Notes: generated by a model from the letters alone, not told the origin. Positions 50,216-59,044 are shown, counted from the stretch's first letter. The stretch is 61,605 bases of DNA from Bradyrhizobium oropedii (GCF_020889685.1 NZ_JACMYO010000024.1:1-61605), one strand, 5' to 3'. Numbers and translations are program-made.

Positions 50216-51676
50216 TCAGGTCGATGTGGGCGCGGGTTCGATCGACGCTGCGTCCGCGGCGGACGACGGGACGCTCCGCGCCAGCGGACGTCCAAACAGC
50301 CGATGCAGCGCCAGGTAGCTCGCCATCGCAACACCCATGCCGGTGAGCCAGGACAGGTCAACCCCGCCGGTCGCCAACGCAAGCGGGCCTTGCATCGCCT
50401 TGATCGTGCCCATCTGGAAGGCCCACGCCGCCACGAAGCCGGCAGCAAAGGCGATCAGCCCGGCCCAGTTGAAATCACGATCCCGGCCCGGCTCCTCGTA
50501 AAGCGACGCGACATCGATCCGGCCGCGTCGCACCAGGTAGAAGTCGGCGAGCGTCACGCCGGCCCAAGGGCTGATCCAGACGATCAGGGCGACCATGAAG
50601 TTGTCGAAGGCATGGGCAAAATCGCCGGACTGCAGGAAGGCGTAGAGGATCGCGGAGGCGATCAGGCCGGAGAGCACCGAGATCACCCAGCGCGGCCGCC
50701 GCAGATCGAGCGCGAGCGACGACAGCGCCGCCGAATAGATCACGACGATGTTGGTCGCGATCGGACCATGGAGCAGCACCAGCAGCACCGGCAACGCCAT
50801 CGTACCAAACGCCGCGATGATCAGCTTCGACGGATCGGACCCGGCGCCGGCGGATGCAATGGCGGCGCCAAGGAACGCCAGCCAGACGGTCGGAAGGAAC
50901 ATGCCGAGAAACGTCGCCCGAAACACCTTGGCGGCACTGAGCGAGGGCCTGGTAAAGCGCGTATAGTCGGACGCATAGGTGAGCCACGAAATGCCCCAGC
51001 CGATGCCGATCGCGGTCATCAGTTGCGTCGCCGCGGCGAACGCCGGCATGCCGGTGACAGCGGCGGACTGCCACTTGATATCGACGCGCAGGAAAGCGAG
51101 CGCTGTCATGACCGCCATGATCAGCAGAATGAACGGCATGGTGTAGCGCTCGAACACCTTGATGGCGTTGAAGCCCCAGGCCGCGATGCCGATCTGGAAC
51201 AGCATCACCAGCAGCGCGATCGCGTATTTGAGCTCGACGCCGCCGCCAACCCCCATCCGCTCGAGCGCCGCCATGCAGAGGTCGAGCACGATCCAGGTGT
51301 TGATCGCGACCCACCCCATCGGCATCAGCACCTGCGCGAGCGCCGGCAGATAGGCGCCGCGCCGGCCGAACGCCAGCCGACCCAGCACCATCTGCGGCAC
51401 GCCGGTGCGATGTCCCATCAGGCAGAAGGCGGCAAACAGCGCCGCGCCGAACAGGTTGCCGACAACGATGACGGCAAGCGTCTGCAGCAGGCTCAGGCCG
51501 AGCTGGATGCCGAGCGCGCCCAGCACCCAGTTGATCGGCGCGATGTTCGCGCCGGTCCAGATCCAGAACTGATCGAACGATGACGACGTGCGGTGCGCCG
51601 CTGGCACCGGCTCGATTCCGTGGGCATCGAAGCCGGCCTCATCCTGCGCCGGAAGCTGTGTCTGCTCGAGCAACAT
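50216..51676 (-). CDS. NCS1 nucleobase/hydantoin-type permease
   Basis: A 486-residue permease. Starting MLLEQTQLPAQDEAGFDAHG, it has about 12 hydrophobic helices with NCS1 features: FWIWTGANIAPINWVLGALG (helix 1), VIVVGNLFGAALFAAFCLMG, TGVPQMVLGRLAFGRRGAYL and ISWLTYASDYTRFTRPSLSA. NCS1 carriers import cytosine, uracil, allantoin, hydantoins or thiamine precursors with H+ or Na+. The upstream frame to 51841 looks non-coding. It shares its terminal region with the LysR gene (22-base gap, tail to tail). A nitrogen heterocycle substrate would fit nearby deacetylase and DUF1989 genes. Confidence 0.85.
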   Translation of the reverse strand: MLLEQTQLPAQDEAGFDAHGIEPVPAAHRTSSSFDQFWIWTGANIAPINWVLGALGIQLGLSLLQTLAVIVVGNLFGAALFAAFCLMGHRTGVPQMVLGRLAFGRRGAYLPALAQVLMPMGWVAINTWIVLDLCMAALERMGVGGGVELKYAIALLVMLFQIGIAAWGFNAIKVFERYTMPFILLIMAVMTALAFLRVDIKWQSAAVTGMPAFAAATQLMTAIGIGWGISWLTYASDYTRFTRPSLSAAKVFRATFLGMFLPTVWLAFLGAAIASAGAGSDPSKLIIAAFGTMALPVLLVLLHGPIATNIVVIYSAALSSLALDLRRPRWVISVLSGLIASAILYAFLQSGDFAHAFDNFMVALIVWISPWAGVTLADFYLVRRGRIDVASLYEEPGRDRDFNWAGLIAFAAGFVAAWAFQMGTIKAMQGPLALATGGVDLSWLTGMGVAMASYLALHRLFGRPLARSVPSSAADAASIEPAPTST

Positions 51677-51974
51677 GTTTCCCCCGTTTGTCCGGCGCAT
51701 TGATGTGGGCCGGGATGGGGCATTTGAGCAGCAGGAAGCTGGGAGGCGATAATGAGAAATCCTCAAGCCGGGTTGAGACGACATCGAGAGTGAAGTTTGC
51801 GTGCTGAATAGCGAGAGATCGCGCCGCGACCGGGCTCGCACGCCGCGACACCCTGGCGCGCCGCTTCACTGCTGAGATTTTCTCAACCCAGTTGACGAAT
51901 TCGTCAATCACGCCGACCCGAACACCCGGTCATTGTGGAGCCGACGCATTGCCGCCAATTAGCCGAGGTCAGAG

Positions 51975-52661
51975 ATGACGACACTAGAGATGACGACACT
52001 CCTCCATATCGATGCCAGCCCGCGCGGCGACCGTTCGGTCAGCCGGAAACTCTCGAAGTCGTTTGTCGAGCACTGGCTGACGCACGAACCCGGCGCCACC
52101 ATCATCTCGCGCGACGTCGGCCGCGACCCGCCGCCGCTCATATCAGAGGCGTGGGTGGCCGCCGCCTTCACCGCGCCCGGCGACCGCACGGCGGAGCAGC
52201 GCGACGAGCTTCGTCTCTCCGACGAATTGATCGACGAGCTTGAACGCGCCAATGTGATCGTGATCGGCGCGCCGATGCACAATTACGGCATGCCGGCTGC
52301 CTTGAAGTCATGGTTCGACAAGGTGATCCGCATCGACAAGACCTTCAGCTTCGATCTCGCACGCGGCGACTTTCCGCTCGAACCGATCATGCGCGGCAAG
52401 ACGCTGGTGGTGCTGAGCTCGCGCGGCGAATTCGGCTTTGGTCCCGGCGGGGTGCGGGAAGCCATGAACCATCTGGAGACCCACATCTTCACCTGCGCCC
52501 ATTATCTCGGGGTGCAGGAGAGCCACCTGATCGCGGTCGACTACCAGGAGTTCAACGACGAACGCTACCGGCGGTCGGTCGCCGACGCCTTCGCCGCGAT
52601 CCCGCTGCTGGTCCGGCAGTGTCTTGGAATCGACGGGCCTGTTAATGTCGCGGCGGAATGA
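51975..52661 (+). CDS. FMN-dependent NADH-azoreductase, AzoR-like
   Basis: A 228-residue flavodoxin-like quinone/azo reductase. It begins LLHIDASPRGDRSVSRKLSK (phosphate-binding DASPR-x-S-x-S pattern) and has IGAPMHNYGMPAALKSWFDK, VIRIDKTF and VVLSSRGEFGFGPGG, the FMN and dimer motifs of AzoR. Reduces azo dyes or quinones with NADH. The first ATG is used; another lies 15 bases downstream. It precedes the deacetylase gene by 36 bases, so they may form an operon. Confidence 0.88.
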   Translation: MTTLEMTTLLHIDASPRGDRSVSRKLSKSFVEHWLTHEPGATIISRDVGRDPPPLISEAWVAAAFTAPGDRTAEQRDELRLSDELIDELERANVIVIGAPMHNYGMPAALKSWFDKVIRIDKTFSFDLARGDFPLEPIMRGKTLVVLSSRGEFGFGPGGVREAMNHLETHIFTCAHYLGVQESHLIAVDYQEFNDERYRRSVADAFAAIPLLVRQCLGIDGPVNVAAE

Positions 52662-52697
52662 TGCGCCGCCGTCTGCCGGCTGCACGAGGATGATCCG

Positions 52698-53582
52698 ATG
52701 ATACGCAATCCCATCCCCTGGCCGAACGGGGCGCGCTGCGCCTGCGCGATCACGTTCGACGTCGATGCCGACAGTCTCATTCATGTCGCCCGGCCGAAGG
52801 ATTCGTTCGACCGGCTCTACCCGATCACAATGGGACGATACGGGCCGACCGTCGGCCTGCCGCGCATCCTTGAGACCTATCGCCGCCTCGGCCTCAAGCA
52901 ATCGTTCTTCATACCGGCCTGGACCATGCAGCGCTATCCGGATGCGGTGGAAGCGATCCTCCGGGATGGCCACGAGATCGGCCATCACGGCTATATCCAC
53001 GAAGACCCGACGGAGATTTCCTCGGCGCAGCAGCGCGAGGCCTTCGAACGCGCGCTCGCCATTCATGTCGCGATGACCGGGCGGAAGCCGCGCGGCTACC
53101 GCGCGCCAGTCTACAACGCCAACCAGACCACGATCGACCTCCTGATCGAGCACGGCTTTGTCTACGATTCGTCGCTGATGGCCGACGACATCCCGTACCA
53201 GATGCGCACCGCGCGCGGATCGATCTACGAGATGCCGCCGCACTGGGGATCGGACGATTGGCCGCCCTTCGCCCATTACGCCGAGATCGGCTACATGATG
53301 CCGGTCAAATCGCCGAGCGAAGGCCTTGCCGCCTCGTTCGAGGAGTTCGAGGCGGCCTACGAGGCCGGCGGATTCTGGATGGGGATCTGGCACCCGTTCC
53401 TGACCGGCCGGCTTGCCCGCTGGCGCGTCGTGGAGCGCTGGCTCGAGCGGATCGTTGCCGAGCGCAAGGTTTGGTTTGCGCCGCTCGAGGCGATCGCCGC
53501 GCATGTCGACGGCCTGGTCAAGGCAGGCACCTATCAGGTCCGGGTCGAGACCCTGCCCTATTTCACGCGGCCCGTGACATGA
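52698..53582 (+). CDS. Polysaccharide deacetylase family protein (PuuE-like)
   Basis: A 294-residue NodB-homology domain enzyme. The metal motifs are CAITFDVDADS (Asp pair) and GHEIGHHGYIHEDP (His-x3-His). It continues GYRAPVYNANQTTIDLLIEH and FVYDSSLMADDIPYQM. Lack of a signal peptide and the family's size suggest the cytoplasmic branch that includes allantoinase-like PuuE and other amide hydrolases rather than a secreted chitin deacetylase. Downstream it overlaps the convergent LysR gene by 20 bases (53563-53582). Confidence 0.83.
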   Translation: MIRNPIPWPNGARCACAITFDVDADSLIHVARPKDSFDRLYPITMGRYGPTVGLPRILETYRRLGLKQSFFIPAWTMQRYPDAVEAILRDGHEIGHHGYIHEDPTEISSAQQREAFERALAIHVAMTGRKPRGYRAPVYNANQTTIDLLIEHGFVYDSSLMADDIPYQMRTARGSIYEMPPHWGSDDWPPFAHYAEIGYMMPVKSPSEGLAASFEEFEAAYEAGGFWMGIWHPFLTGRLARWRVVERWLERIVAERKVWFAPLEAIAAHVDGLVKAGTYQVRVETLPYFTRPVT

Positions 53583-54492
53583 CCTGCTGCGGGGCGGTGC
53601 GGAACGCGGCCGCCTCTCCTCGTAGCCAATCGACGAACGCCGTCACCGATTTGCGCCGGGCAGCAGCCGGCGCGTCCACGAGACGGTAGGCAAAGCCCGG
53701 AAGCGCGGGGCCATCGAGCCGACGCAGCGTGCCCTCGCGCAATTGCTCGTCCACCAGCGCATCGCTGCACAACAGAGGTCCGAGCCCGCGCTCGGCGGCA
53801 TGCAACGCCAGCGGCTCCTCGCTGTACCAGGAGATGCGGAAGTCCCGGCCGGGATCATGATCGGAGCCCGCGAGCCACGCGGACCACGCAGGCGAATCCA
53901 GCGCGGCGTTCTTCCAGCGGAAGGCCAGCAGCGATCGCGAGCGGAGGTCGTCAATGGCGAGACGGCCATCCGGCGGACAGATCGCGCTCGCCGCAACGGC
54001 AACATAACGGTCGCTGAACAGCACCGAATTTTCACCGGCGCGGTCAGCGCGTCCGTAACGAACGGCCAGATCGACGCCGTCGGCGCCCGGCGCCCTGATC
54101 TCTTCGGTCGCATCGATATGGACCACGAGGTGAGGAAACGCCGCATTGAAGCGGGTAAGCCGCGGCATCAGCCAGCGTTCGGCGAAGGCCCGCGTGGTCG
54201 ATACGGTGATCGCATCGCCATCGACCGGCGGCCGGATCGCGGCAAAGGCGCTCGCCATGCGGTCGAAGCCGTCGCGCAGCAACGGGAACACCGCATGGCC
54301 CTCCGCGGTCAGCACGACTGCGCGACCGGAGCGCTCGAACAGCTTGCGTCCGAGGATCGCCTCGAGCTGCCGGACCTGGTGGCTGATCGCCGTCACCGTG
54401 ACGCAGAGTTCATTGGCGGCGGCGGTGAAGCTCTCGTGGCGCGCCGCCGCTTCGAACGCACGGACGGCATTGAGGGGCGGCAGCTTGCGCAT
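53563..54492 (-). CDS. LysR family transcriptional regulator, GcvA-like
   Basis: A 309-residue LysR regulator of the GcvA subtype. It opens RKLPPLNAVRAFEAAARHES with FTAAANELCVTVTAISHQVR, then LEAILGRKLFERSGRAVVLT and ISTTRAF-like VSTTRAFAERWLMPRL. GcvA-type regulators usually answer to amino acids or antibiotics. It is 24 bases downstream of the DUF1989 gene on the same strand, so it may be co-transcribed with it. Its effector is not known. Confidence 0.87.
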   Translation of the reverse strand: MRKLPPLNAVRAFEAAARHESFTAAANELCVTVTAISHQVRQLEAILGRKLFERSGRAVVLTAEGHAVFPLLRDGFDRMASAFAAIRPPVDGDAITVSTTRAFAERWLMPRLTRFNAAFPHLVVHIDATEEIRAPGADGVDLAVRYGRADRAGENSVLFSDRYVAVAASAICPPDGRLAIDDLRSRSLLAFRWKNAALDSPAWSAWLAGSDHDPGRDFRISWYSEEPLALHAAERGLGPLLCSDALVDEQLREGTLRRLDGPALPGFAYRLVDAPAAARRKSVTAFVDWLRGEAAAFRTAPQQVMSRAA

Positions 54493-54516
54493 GATCGGTT
54501 CTCCGCGCTGACGGTA

Positions 54517-55128
54517 TCAGGCGATGAGATAGTGAGCATCGGTCGGCCGCATGTCGTTCACCGGCACCATGTCCTGCGGACAGGCGGAGAACACGATGAC
54601 CAGGTCCATCTCGGCGCGCAGCGCCACATACTGTCCGGCCTCGCTGACGGGCGACTTGAAGTCCAGCTTTCCGCCGTCGGAGACGGGTACGTTCATGAAC
54701 AGATTGAGCGGCGCCGGCGTCACCGCAGCCGAAAGGCCGACTGCCTCGAGCGCATGAGCCAGGTTTTGCGTGCAATTGGCGTGATGGCCGACCGCACCGA
54801 GCTGACGATAGCGGTGAATGTCGCAGGCCGCGATCAGCGTATCGTGGATTCCCGGCGTCGTGTCGGCGACGAAGGTGAGGATCGCGCGGCGCCTGTTGGT
54901 CGTCATCGTGTCGCCCACGCGCGGAATGAGCCGCAGCATCGACGCACGGCTGTGCTCCATCGACATGAACTCGCCGGTGTCGCCGGCATTGAAGGCCCAG
55001 GTGTCGACCACCTGCTTGCCGTGGGTATTGACCACGGTGACCGTCTCTCCTGCGTCGAGGCGTGCCGCCACGCCATGACGGGCCGGGATCAGACGGGCGT
55101 GGGTGAGATCGGCGGTTGCTGCGGTCAC
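54517..55128 (-). CDS. DUF1989 protein, urea carboxylase-associated type
   Basis: A 203-residue protein of the DUF1989 family. It contains GETVTVVNTHGKQVVDTWAF, GDTGEFMSMEHSRASMLRLI, the HANCTQNLAHALEAVG block and SACPQDMVPVNDMRPTDAHY, a conserved metal-site-like set of His, Cys and Asp. Members sit beside urea carboxylase or amide-degradation genes, and some hydrolyse amine or guanidine compounds. GTG 55128 follows aggag; TTG 55143 is the alternative. It is divergent from the LysR gene at 55232. Confidence 0.82.
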   Translation of the reverse strand: MTAATADLTHARLIPARHGVAARLDAGETVTVVNTHGKQVVDTWAFNAGDTGEFMSMEHSRASMLRLIPRVGDTMTTNRRRAILTFVADTTPGIHDTLIAACDIHRYRQLGAVGHHANCTQNLAHALEAVGLSAAVTPAPLNLFMNVPVSDGGKLDFKSPVSEAGQYVALRAEMDLVIVFSACPQDMVPVNDMRPTDAHYLIA

Positions 55129-55179
55129 GTGGTGGCTCCTCAAGCTTCACTCGCGCCATTGGAGCACTGCCGGCCATGC

Positions 55180-55198
55180 AATTCTAATAATATTAATT
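55180..55198. promoter_or_regulatory. AT-rich operator candidate, DUF1989/LysR intergenic region
   Basis: aattctaataatattaatt sits midway between the divergent DUF1989 and LysR genes and contains the palindrome taatatta. It is the likely place for LysR binding and the two promoters. Confidence 0.4.
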
Positions 55199-55231
55199 GT
55201 ATCCATTATAGCAGATTCGTATAGTCGTCCC

Positions 55232-56107
55232 ATGCGCCTCAGACAGCTCGAATGCTTTCGTGCCCTGATGCTCCACGGCACCATGACCCGGGCGGCCGAG
55301 TTGCTCGGCATGTCGCAGCCCGGCATCAGCACGATGATTGCGGGCCTCGAGCACGAGACCGGCCTGACGCTGTTCCTGCGCCGCGGCGGCCGCCTGCAAC
55401 CGACCCCCGAAGCCAAATTGTTCTACGTCGAGGCGGCACGGGCACTCGAAGCCGTCGAGAACGCGTCCCGCGTCGCCGCCGAAATCAGGTCCGGCCGGCG
55501 CGGTCATCTTGCCATCGCGGCCTATCCGAGCATCTCGATCAAACTGCTGCCGCGCCTGCTGTCGCAGTTCGCCAGGGACCGGCCCGAGTTGCAGGTCAAG
55601 ATCATCACGCGCAATTCAGCTACCGTCCGCGAGTTGGTTTCGACGCAGCAATTCGACCTCGCTGTCGCCGAACTGCCGCTCGATTATCCGACCTCGCACA
55701 TGGAGGTGTTTTCGTATGACTGCATGTGCATGCTGCCGCATGCGCATCCGCTTGCGAAGCTGAAGCAGATCACCCCTGATGACCTCGACGGCGTCCCGTT
55801 CGTCACACTGTTCCGCGGCGACCCGATCTACCAGCAGCTGGCATCCGCCTTCTCCGAATATGGCGCGCGCTGGAACGTGGTCGCGGAGACCGAATTCTTC
55901 TCGACCGCGTGTCAGCTCGTCACTGAGGGCCGCGGCGTCGGTATCGTCGATCCCGTGGTGAGCAAGCCGTTCACCGAAGGCCTCGCCATCCGCCCGTTCA
56001 AGCCGAGGATCCAGTACCAGATCGCCATTCTCTCCCCCACGCACGAAGCGCCGTCGCAGATGGCGCAGGATTTCGTCAAGCTGCTGCGGCGTGCCTTGCG
56101 CGCCTGA
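55232..56107 (+). CDS. LysR family transcriptional regulator (DUF1989-divergent)
   Basis: A 291-residue LysR protein beginning MRLRQLECFRALMLHGTMTR, then AAELLGMSQPGISTMIAGLE and HETGLTLFLRRGGRLQPTPE. The effector part has IAAYPSISIKLLPRLLSQFA, VAELPLDYPTSHMEVFSYDC and TEGRGVGIVDPVVSKPF. The upstream part of the frame (55103-55231) overlaps the divergent gene and looks non-coding. It probably regulates the DUF1989 gene. Confidence 0.87.
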   Translation: MRLRQLECFRALMLHGTMTRAAELLGMSQPGISTMIAGLEHETGLTLFLRRGGRLQPTPEAKLFYVEAARALEAVENASRVAAEIRSGRRGHLAIAAYPSISIKLLPRLLSQFARDRPELQVKIITRNSATVRELVSTQQFDLAVAELPLDYPTSHMEVFSYDCMCMLPHAHPLAKLKQITPDDLDGVPFVTLFRGDPIYQQLASAFSEYGARWNVVAETEFFSTACQLVTEGRGVGIVDPVVSKPFTEGLAIRPFKPRIQYQIAILSPTHEAPSQMAQDFVKLLRRALRA

Positions 56108-56125
56108 GTTCCGTCCGCGGCGGTG

Positions 56126-56176
56126 CAACGTCGGCTGTGCGAGACGCTGGTGGAGATGTTCGCGTTGATGGAGTGA
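56126..56176 (+). pseudogene. Duplicated 3' end of a LysR gene
   Basis: 51 bases match 50143-50193, the last codons of the LysR gene at 49267, with about 6-7 mismatches; gacgctggtggagatgttcg is identical in both. It encodes RLCETLVEMFALME and a stop, versus RWLRETLVEMFARME. It begins 18 bases after another LysR gene ends, suggesting past recombination between LysR genes. Confidence 0.55.
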
Positions 56177-56335
56177 GGCGTGAGAATTGGCGCGCTCGGG
56201 CCAGCCGGCCCGGGGACATCCTTCATCCCCGTAACGACACGGGGATTAACGCTCTTGCGACCTGGGCCTCCCTTTCCAATTGACGCAATTGGGGGCCAAG
56301 GTGATAGGCTACCGCCATTTCAGGCGACCATTTCA

Positions 56336-57148
56336 ATGCGCGAGCTATTTGCACAGTATCAGCTGTTGCTGACGATCTTGATCTTCGTGCCGTTCGAGCT
56401 GCTGTTTGCTGCGAGGCCCCAGAAGATTTTCAGGCGCGGCCTGCTGACCGACATGGCCTTCCTGTTCATCAACGGCTGGCTGGTGTTCGCCGGTGTGACC
56501 GCCATCCTCGCGGTGGCCACTCTGGTCAATCAGTGGATACTGCCTTCAGCGGTCAAGCAGGCGGTCGGCGATCTCCCGTATCTGGTGCAAGTGCTGATTG
56601 CGATCCTGATCGGGGACCTCGGAGTCTACTGGACCCACCGCACCCTGCATGCCGTGCCCGCGATGTGGCACATCCACGCCGTTCATCACGCGGTCGAAGA
56701 ACTGGACTGGCTCGCCGCCGTCCACCAGCACCCGCTCGACGTGACATTCATGAAGGCCGGTTCGCTGTTTCCGCTCGTCGCGCTCGGTTTCTCCGCCGAG
56801 GCGATCGGGACCTATCTCGCCCTCTATTACTGGCAGACCTGGCTCACGCATGCCAACGTGCGCCTGAGCTACGGCCCTCTCCGCCATGTCCTGGTGTCGC
56901 CGGAATTTCATCACTGGCACCACAGCAGCGAGCGCGAAGCCAGAGACAAGAACTTCGCCGGGCTGTTCTCGTTCTACGATGTGCTGTTCGGAAGCGTCTA
57001 TCTTCCGCAGGGGCAGAAGCCGAAGACATTCGGCGTCGATGAGCCGATGCCGTCCCGCTATCTGCCTCTTCTGGCCCATCCGTTTGTCGTGTGGGCTTCG
57101 AAGCACAAGCGCGACGATCCGTCAGGCACCCAGGCACAGCGGCAATGA
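56336..57148 (+). CDS. Sterol desaturase/fatty acid hydroxylase family protein
   Basis: A 270-residue membrane di-iron protein. The His boxes are HRTLHAVPAMWHIHAVHH (HRxxH and HxxHH type), TWLTHANV and FHHWHHSSEREARDKNF. About four hydrophobic helices precede them. Such enzymes hydroxylate or desaturate lipids at the inner membrane; sequence alone does not tell fatty acid from hopanoid or sterol. ATG 56336 is chosen because the 52 residues before it lack coding character. It is followed by a tRNA-Tyr region on the other strand. Confidence 0.85.
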   Translation: MRELFAQYQLLLTILIFVPFELLFAARPQKIFRRGLLTDMAFLFINGWLVFAGVTAILAVATLVNQWILPSAVKQAVGDLPYLVQVLIAILIGDLGVYWTHRTLHAVPAMWHIHAVHHAVEELDWLAAVHQHPLDVTFMKAGSLFPLVALGFSAEAIGTYLALYYWQTWLTHANVRLSYGPLRHVLVSPEFHHWHHSSEREARDKNFAGLFSFYDVLFGSVYLPQGQKPKTFGVDEPMPSRYLPLLAHPFVVWASKHKRDDPSGTQAQRQ

Positions 57149-57164
57149 GGCGCCAAGTAGCAGC

Positions 57165-57340
57165 CGTCGTTCGCTTCGCGACGATGGAGTTCTGCTGGCT
57201 TGCCTGGCCGTAGCTCGCGAAGCGAGTCGGTTCTGCGGACATGGCCCGCCTTCGCCCTTTGGGCTTCGGCGTGGCAGCCTTCGCTCACTTCGCTACGAGA
57301 GAATTTTGCTGGCCTGCCGAGCCGTAGCTCGCGAAGCGAG
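57165..57340. repeat. Direct repeats with GAA-loop hairpins downstream of tRNA-Tyr
   Basis: 57194-57226 and 57308-57340 are 33-base direct repeats with 3 mismatches, in a period of 114. Each contains gctcgcgaagcgag, a 6-base stem with a GAA loop. Weaker similarity extends about 30 bases left. Copy 2 ends 8 bases from the 3' end of tRNA-Tyr. Confidence 0.55.
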
Positions 57341-57347
57341 CGAAGGC

Positions 57348-57433
57348 TGGTGGGGGAGGCAGGACTCGAACCTGCGAAGCCATGAGGCGGCTGATTTACA
57401 GTCAGCTCCCTTTGCCACTCGGGACACTCCCCC
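57348..57433 (-). tRNA. tRNA-Tyr (GUA)
   Basis: An 86-base class II tRNA on the minus strand, starting gggggagtgtcccgagtggc and ending with encoded CCA (57348-57350). The anticodon loop contains gta in ctgtaaat. The long variable arm (about ccgcctcatggcttcgc) is typical of tRNA-Tyr; the T-loop has ggttcgagt. It decodes UAU and UAC. Confidence 0.95.
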
Positions 57434-57630
57434 GTCCAACAGCATCAGAACCGGCCGCGCGAGTGGCGGCGGACCGGGTCATCGAAATGACGCTGATAAC
57501 CGCGTCGGCCCCGAAGCGGGTGCGCGGTCGGGCGCGTTTATGGGGGAAGGCGGTCCCCAAAGTCAACCAAGCGGGGGCTCAATTTGCCGGTTAAATTGCC
57601 ATTCTGCGATATCAATGACACAAGCCTCAC

Positions 57631-58455
57631 ATGAGCGATCGCGACCGCAAACCCAGTTTCCGAGGCAAGGGCGGTAAACCCTTCCAAAAAGGGCCGAAAT
57701 TCGGCCGCCCGCCGGCCTGGCGGGACCGCGAATCCGGTTCCGACGGGCCGGTGATTCTGTATGGCTGGCACACCGTGTCGGCCGCCCTTGCCAACCCGGA
57801 CCGCCAGATCCGCAAGCTTTACCTCACCGAGAACGCGGCCAAGCGGCTCGCCGACGAAAATATCGCCACCCGCGTCACCCCGGAGATCGTCCGTCCCGGT
57901 GACATCGACCGGCGCCTCACCCCCGATGCCGTGCATCAGGGCCTCCTGGCGGAGGCCGATCCCCTGCCCTCGCCAGGCATCGACAGGCTGGCGCTGGAGG
58001 GCATCGTGCTGGTGCTCGACCAGATCACCGATCCGCACAATGTCGGCGCCATCCTGCGCTCGGCGGCGGCGTTTGCGGTCAAGGCGATCGTCACCACCGC
58101 CCGCCACAGCCCGGAGGCCACCGGCGTGCTGGCGAAGTCCGCCTCCGGCGCGCTCGAGCTGGTCCCGATAATCACCGTGCAGAATCTGGCGCGCGCGCTG
58201 AACGAACTGAACGACCACGGCTTCCAGACCGTCGGCCTCGACAGCGAGGGCTCGGAAGATCTGGGCAAGGTTCAGCTGCAAGCGCCGCTCGCGCTGGTGC
58301 TCGGCGCCGAAGGCAAAGGCTTGCGGCAATTGACGCGCGACACCTGCAGCGTCGTCGCCCGCCTCGACATGCCCGGCGAGATCAAAAGCCTCAACGTGTC
58401 GAACGCCTGTGTGCTCGCGCTCTATATCGGCGCCAGCCGGCTCGGGCTGATGTGA
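57631..58455 (+). CDS. rlmB: 23S rRNA (guanosine-2'-O-)-methyltransferase RlmB-like
   Basis: A 274-residue SpoU-family methyltransferase. After a basic N-terminal tail comes the substrate domain (LYGWHTVSAALANPDRQIRK, LYLTENAAKRL). The SPOUT domain has LVLDQITDPHNVGAILRSAA, LVLGAEGKGLRQLTRDTC and IKSLNVSNACVLALY, the three SpoU motifs. The basic start (RDRKPSFRGKGGKPF) is longer than in E. coli. It methylates G2251 of 23S rRNA in the family's prototype. It is monocistronic, ending at a shared terminator. Confidence 0.9.
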   Translation: MSDRDRKPSFRGKGGKPFQKGPKFGRPPAWRDRESGSDGPVILYGWHTVSAALANPDRQIRKLYLTENAAKRLADENIATRVTPEIVRPGDIDRRLTPDAVHQGLLAEADPLPSPGIDRLALEGIVLVLDQITDPHNVGAILRSAAAFAVKAIVTTARHSPEATGVLAKSASGALELVPIITVQNLARALNELNDHGFQTVGLDSEGSEDLGKVQLQAPLALVLGAEGKGLRQLTRDTCSVVARLDMPGEIKSLNVSNACVLALYIGASRLGLM

Positions 58456-58463
58456 ACGACAAA

Positions 58464-58490
58464 CGCCCGCTCGCGTGACGCGAACGGGCG
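58464..58490. terminator. Bidirectional terminator between rlmB and secreted-protein gene
   Basis: cgcccgctcgcg and cgcgaacgggcg pair over 12 positions with one mismatch (a G-U pair on the minus strand) and a tga loop. It sits between the convergent genes ending at 58455 and 58516. The T-run is poor on both sides, so the strength is uncertain. Confidence 0.5.
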
Positions 58491-58515
58491 CTGATGTCTT
58501 CGATTGATCGTCGGA

Positions 58516-58953
58516 TCAGTAGTAGCGGCGCAGCGGCGGATGGCCGTAGCGATGCGGCGCGTAGCCGTAGCGATAGCCGTAGTGCGGACGATAGCCATAG
58601 TGATGGCGGTAGCCGTAGTGACGGTAGCCATAGTGGCGATAGCCGTAATACGGGCGGCCGTAGCCTTCGCGGTAGTACGGACGCGGTGCCCAATTGCCCG
58701 GACCGGTGTAGGTCGGTCCCTGGTTGACGTAATAGTACTGCTGCGCCGCGCTGGGATAAGCGGCATCCGGGTCCGGCAGACGCTCGACCGCGCCGTAACC
58801 GTAACCGCCGTAACCGCTATAGCCGCCGCAACCGCCGCAGCCGTAGTTCACGACGGGCGCAGAATAGCCGCACGGGTTGAAGCCGCACGCCACTGCGGGC
58901 GCAGTCACCATGACGGCCACGGCCGCAATCAGTCCTTTGATCATTTGACGCAT
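58516..58953 (-). CDS. Secreted Gly/Tyr-rich repeat protein (145 aa)
   Basis: A signal peptide (MRQMIKGLIAAVAVMVTAPA) is followed by a Cys-containing segment (CGFNPCGYSAPVVNYGCGGC) and a Gly/Tyr-rich stretch. The C-terminus is a tandem YGYRHYGYRH-type repeat with many Tyr, His, Arg and Gly. It is probably an exported low-complexity protein, maybe surface- or metal-binding. ATG 58953 follows aggag. No enzymatic domain is visible. Confidence 0.75.
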   Translation of the reverse strand: MRQMIKGLIAAVAVMVTAPAVACGFNPCGYSAPVVNYGCGGCGGYSGYGGYGYGAVERLPDPDAAYPSAAQQYYYVNQGPTYTGPGNWAPRPYYREGYGRPYYGYRHYGYRHYGYRHHYGYRPHYGYRYGYAPHRYGHPPLRRYY

Positions 58954-59044
58954 TACTCTCTCCTGTAAATCTTGCCTGTAGGTCTTGTTGTCGTCGCGTA
59001 GCTCTTGATGGCTATGAAGGGCCCTCTGCATGAGGGCTCCCGAT

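Noticed and set aside
55103..55231. Upstream extension of the LysR frame before 55232
   Set aside because: It overlaps the divergent DUF1989 gene and promoter region, and lacks coding character.
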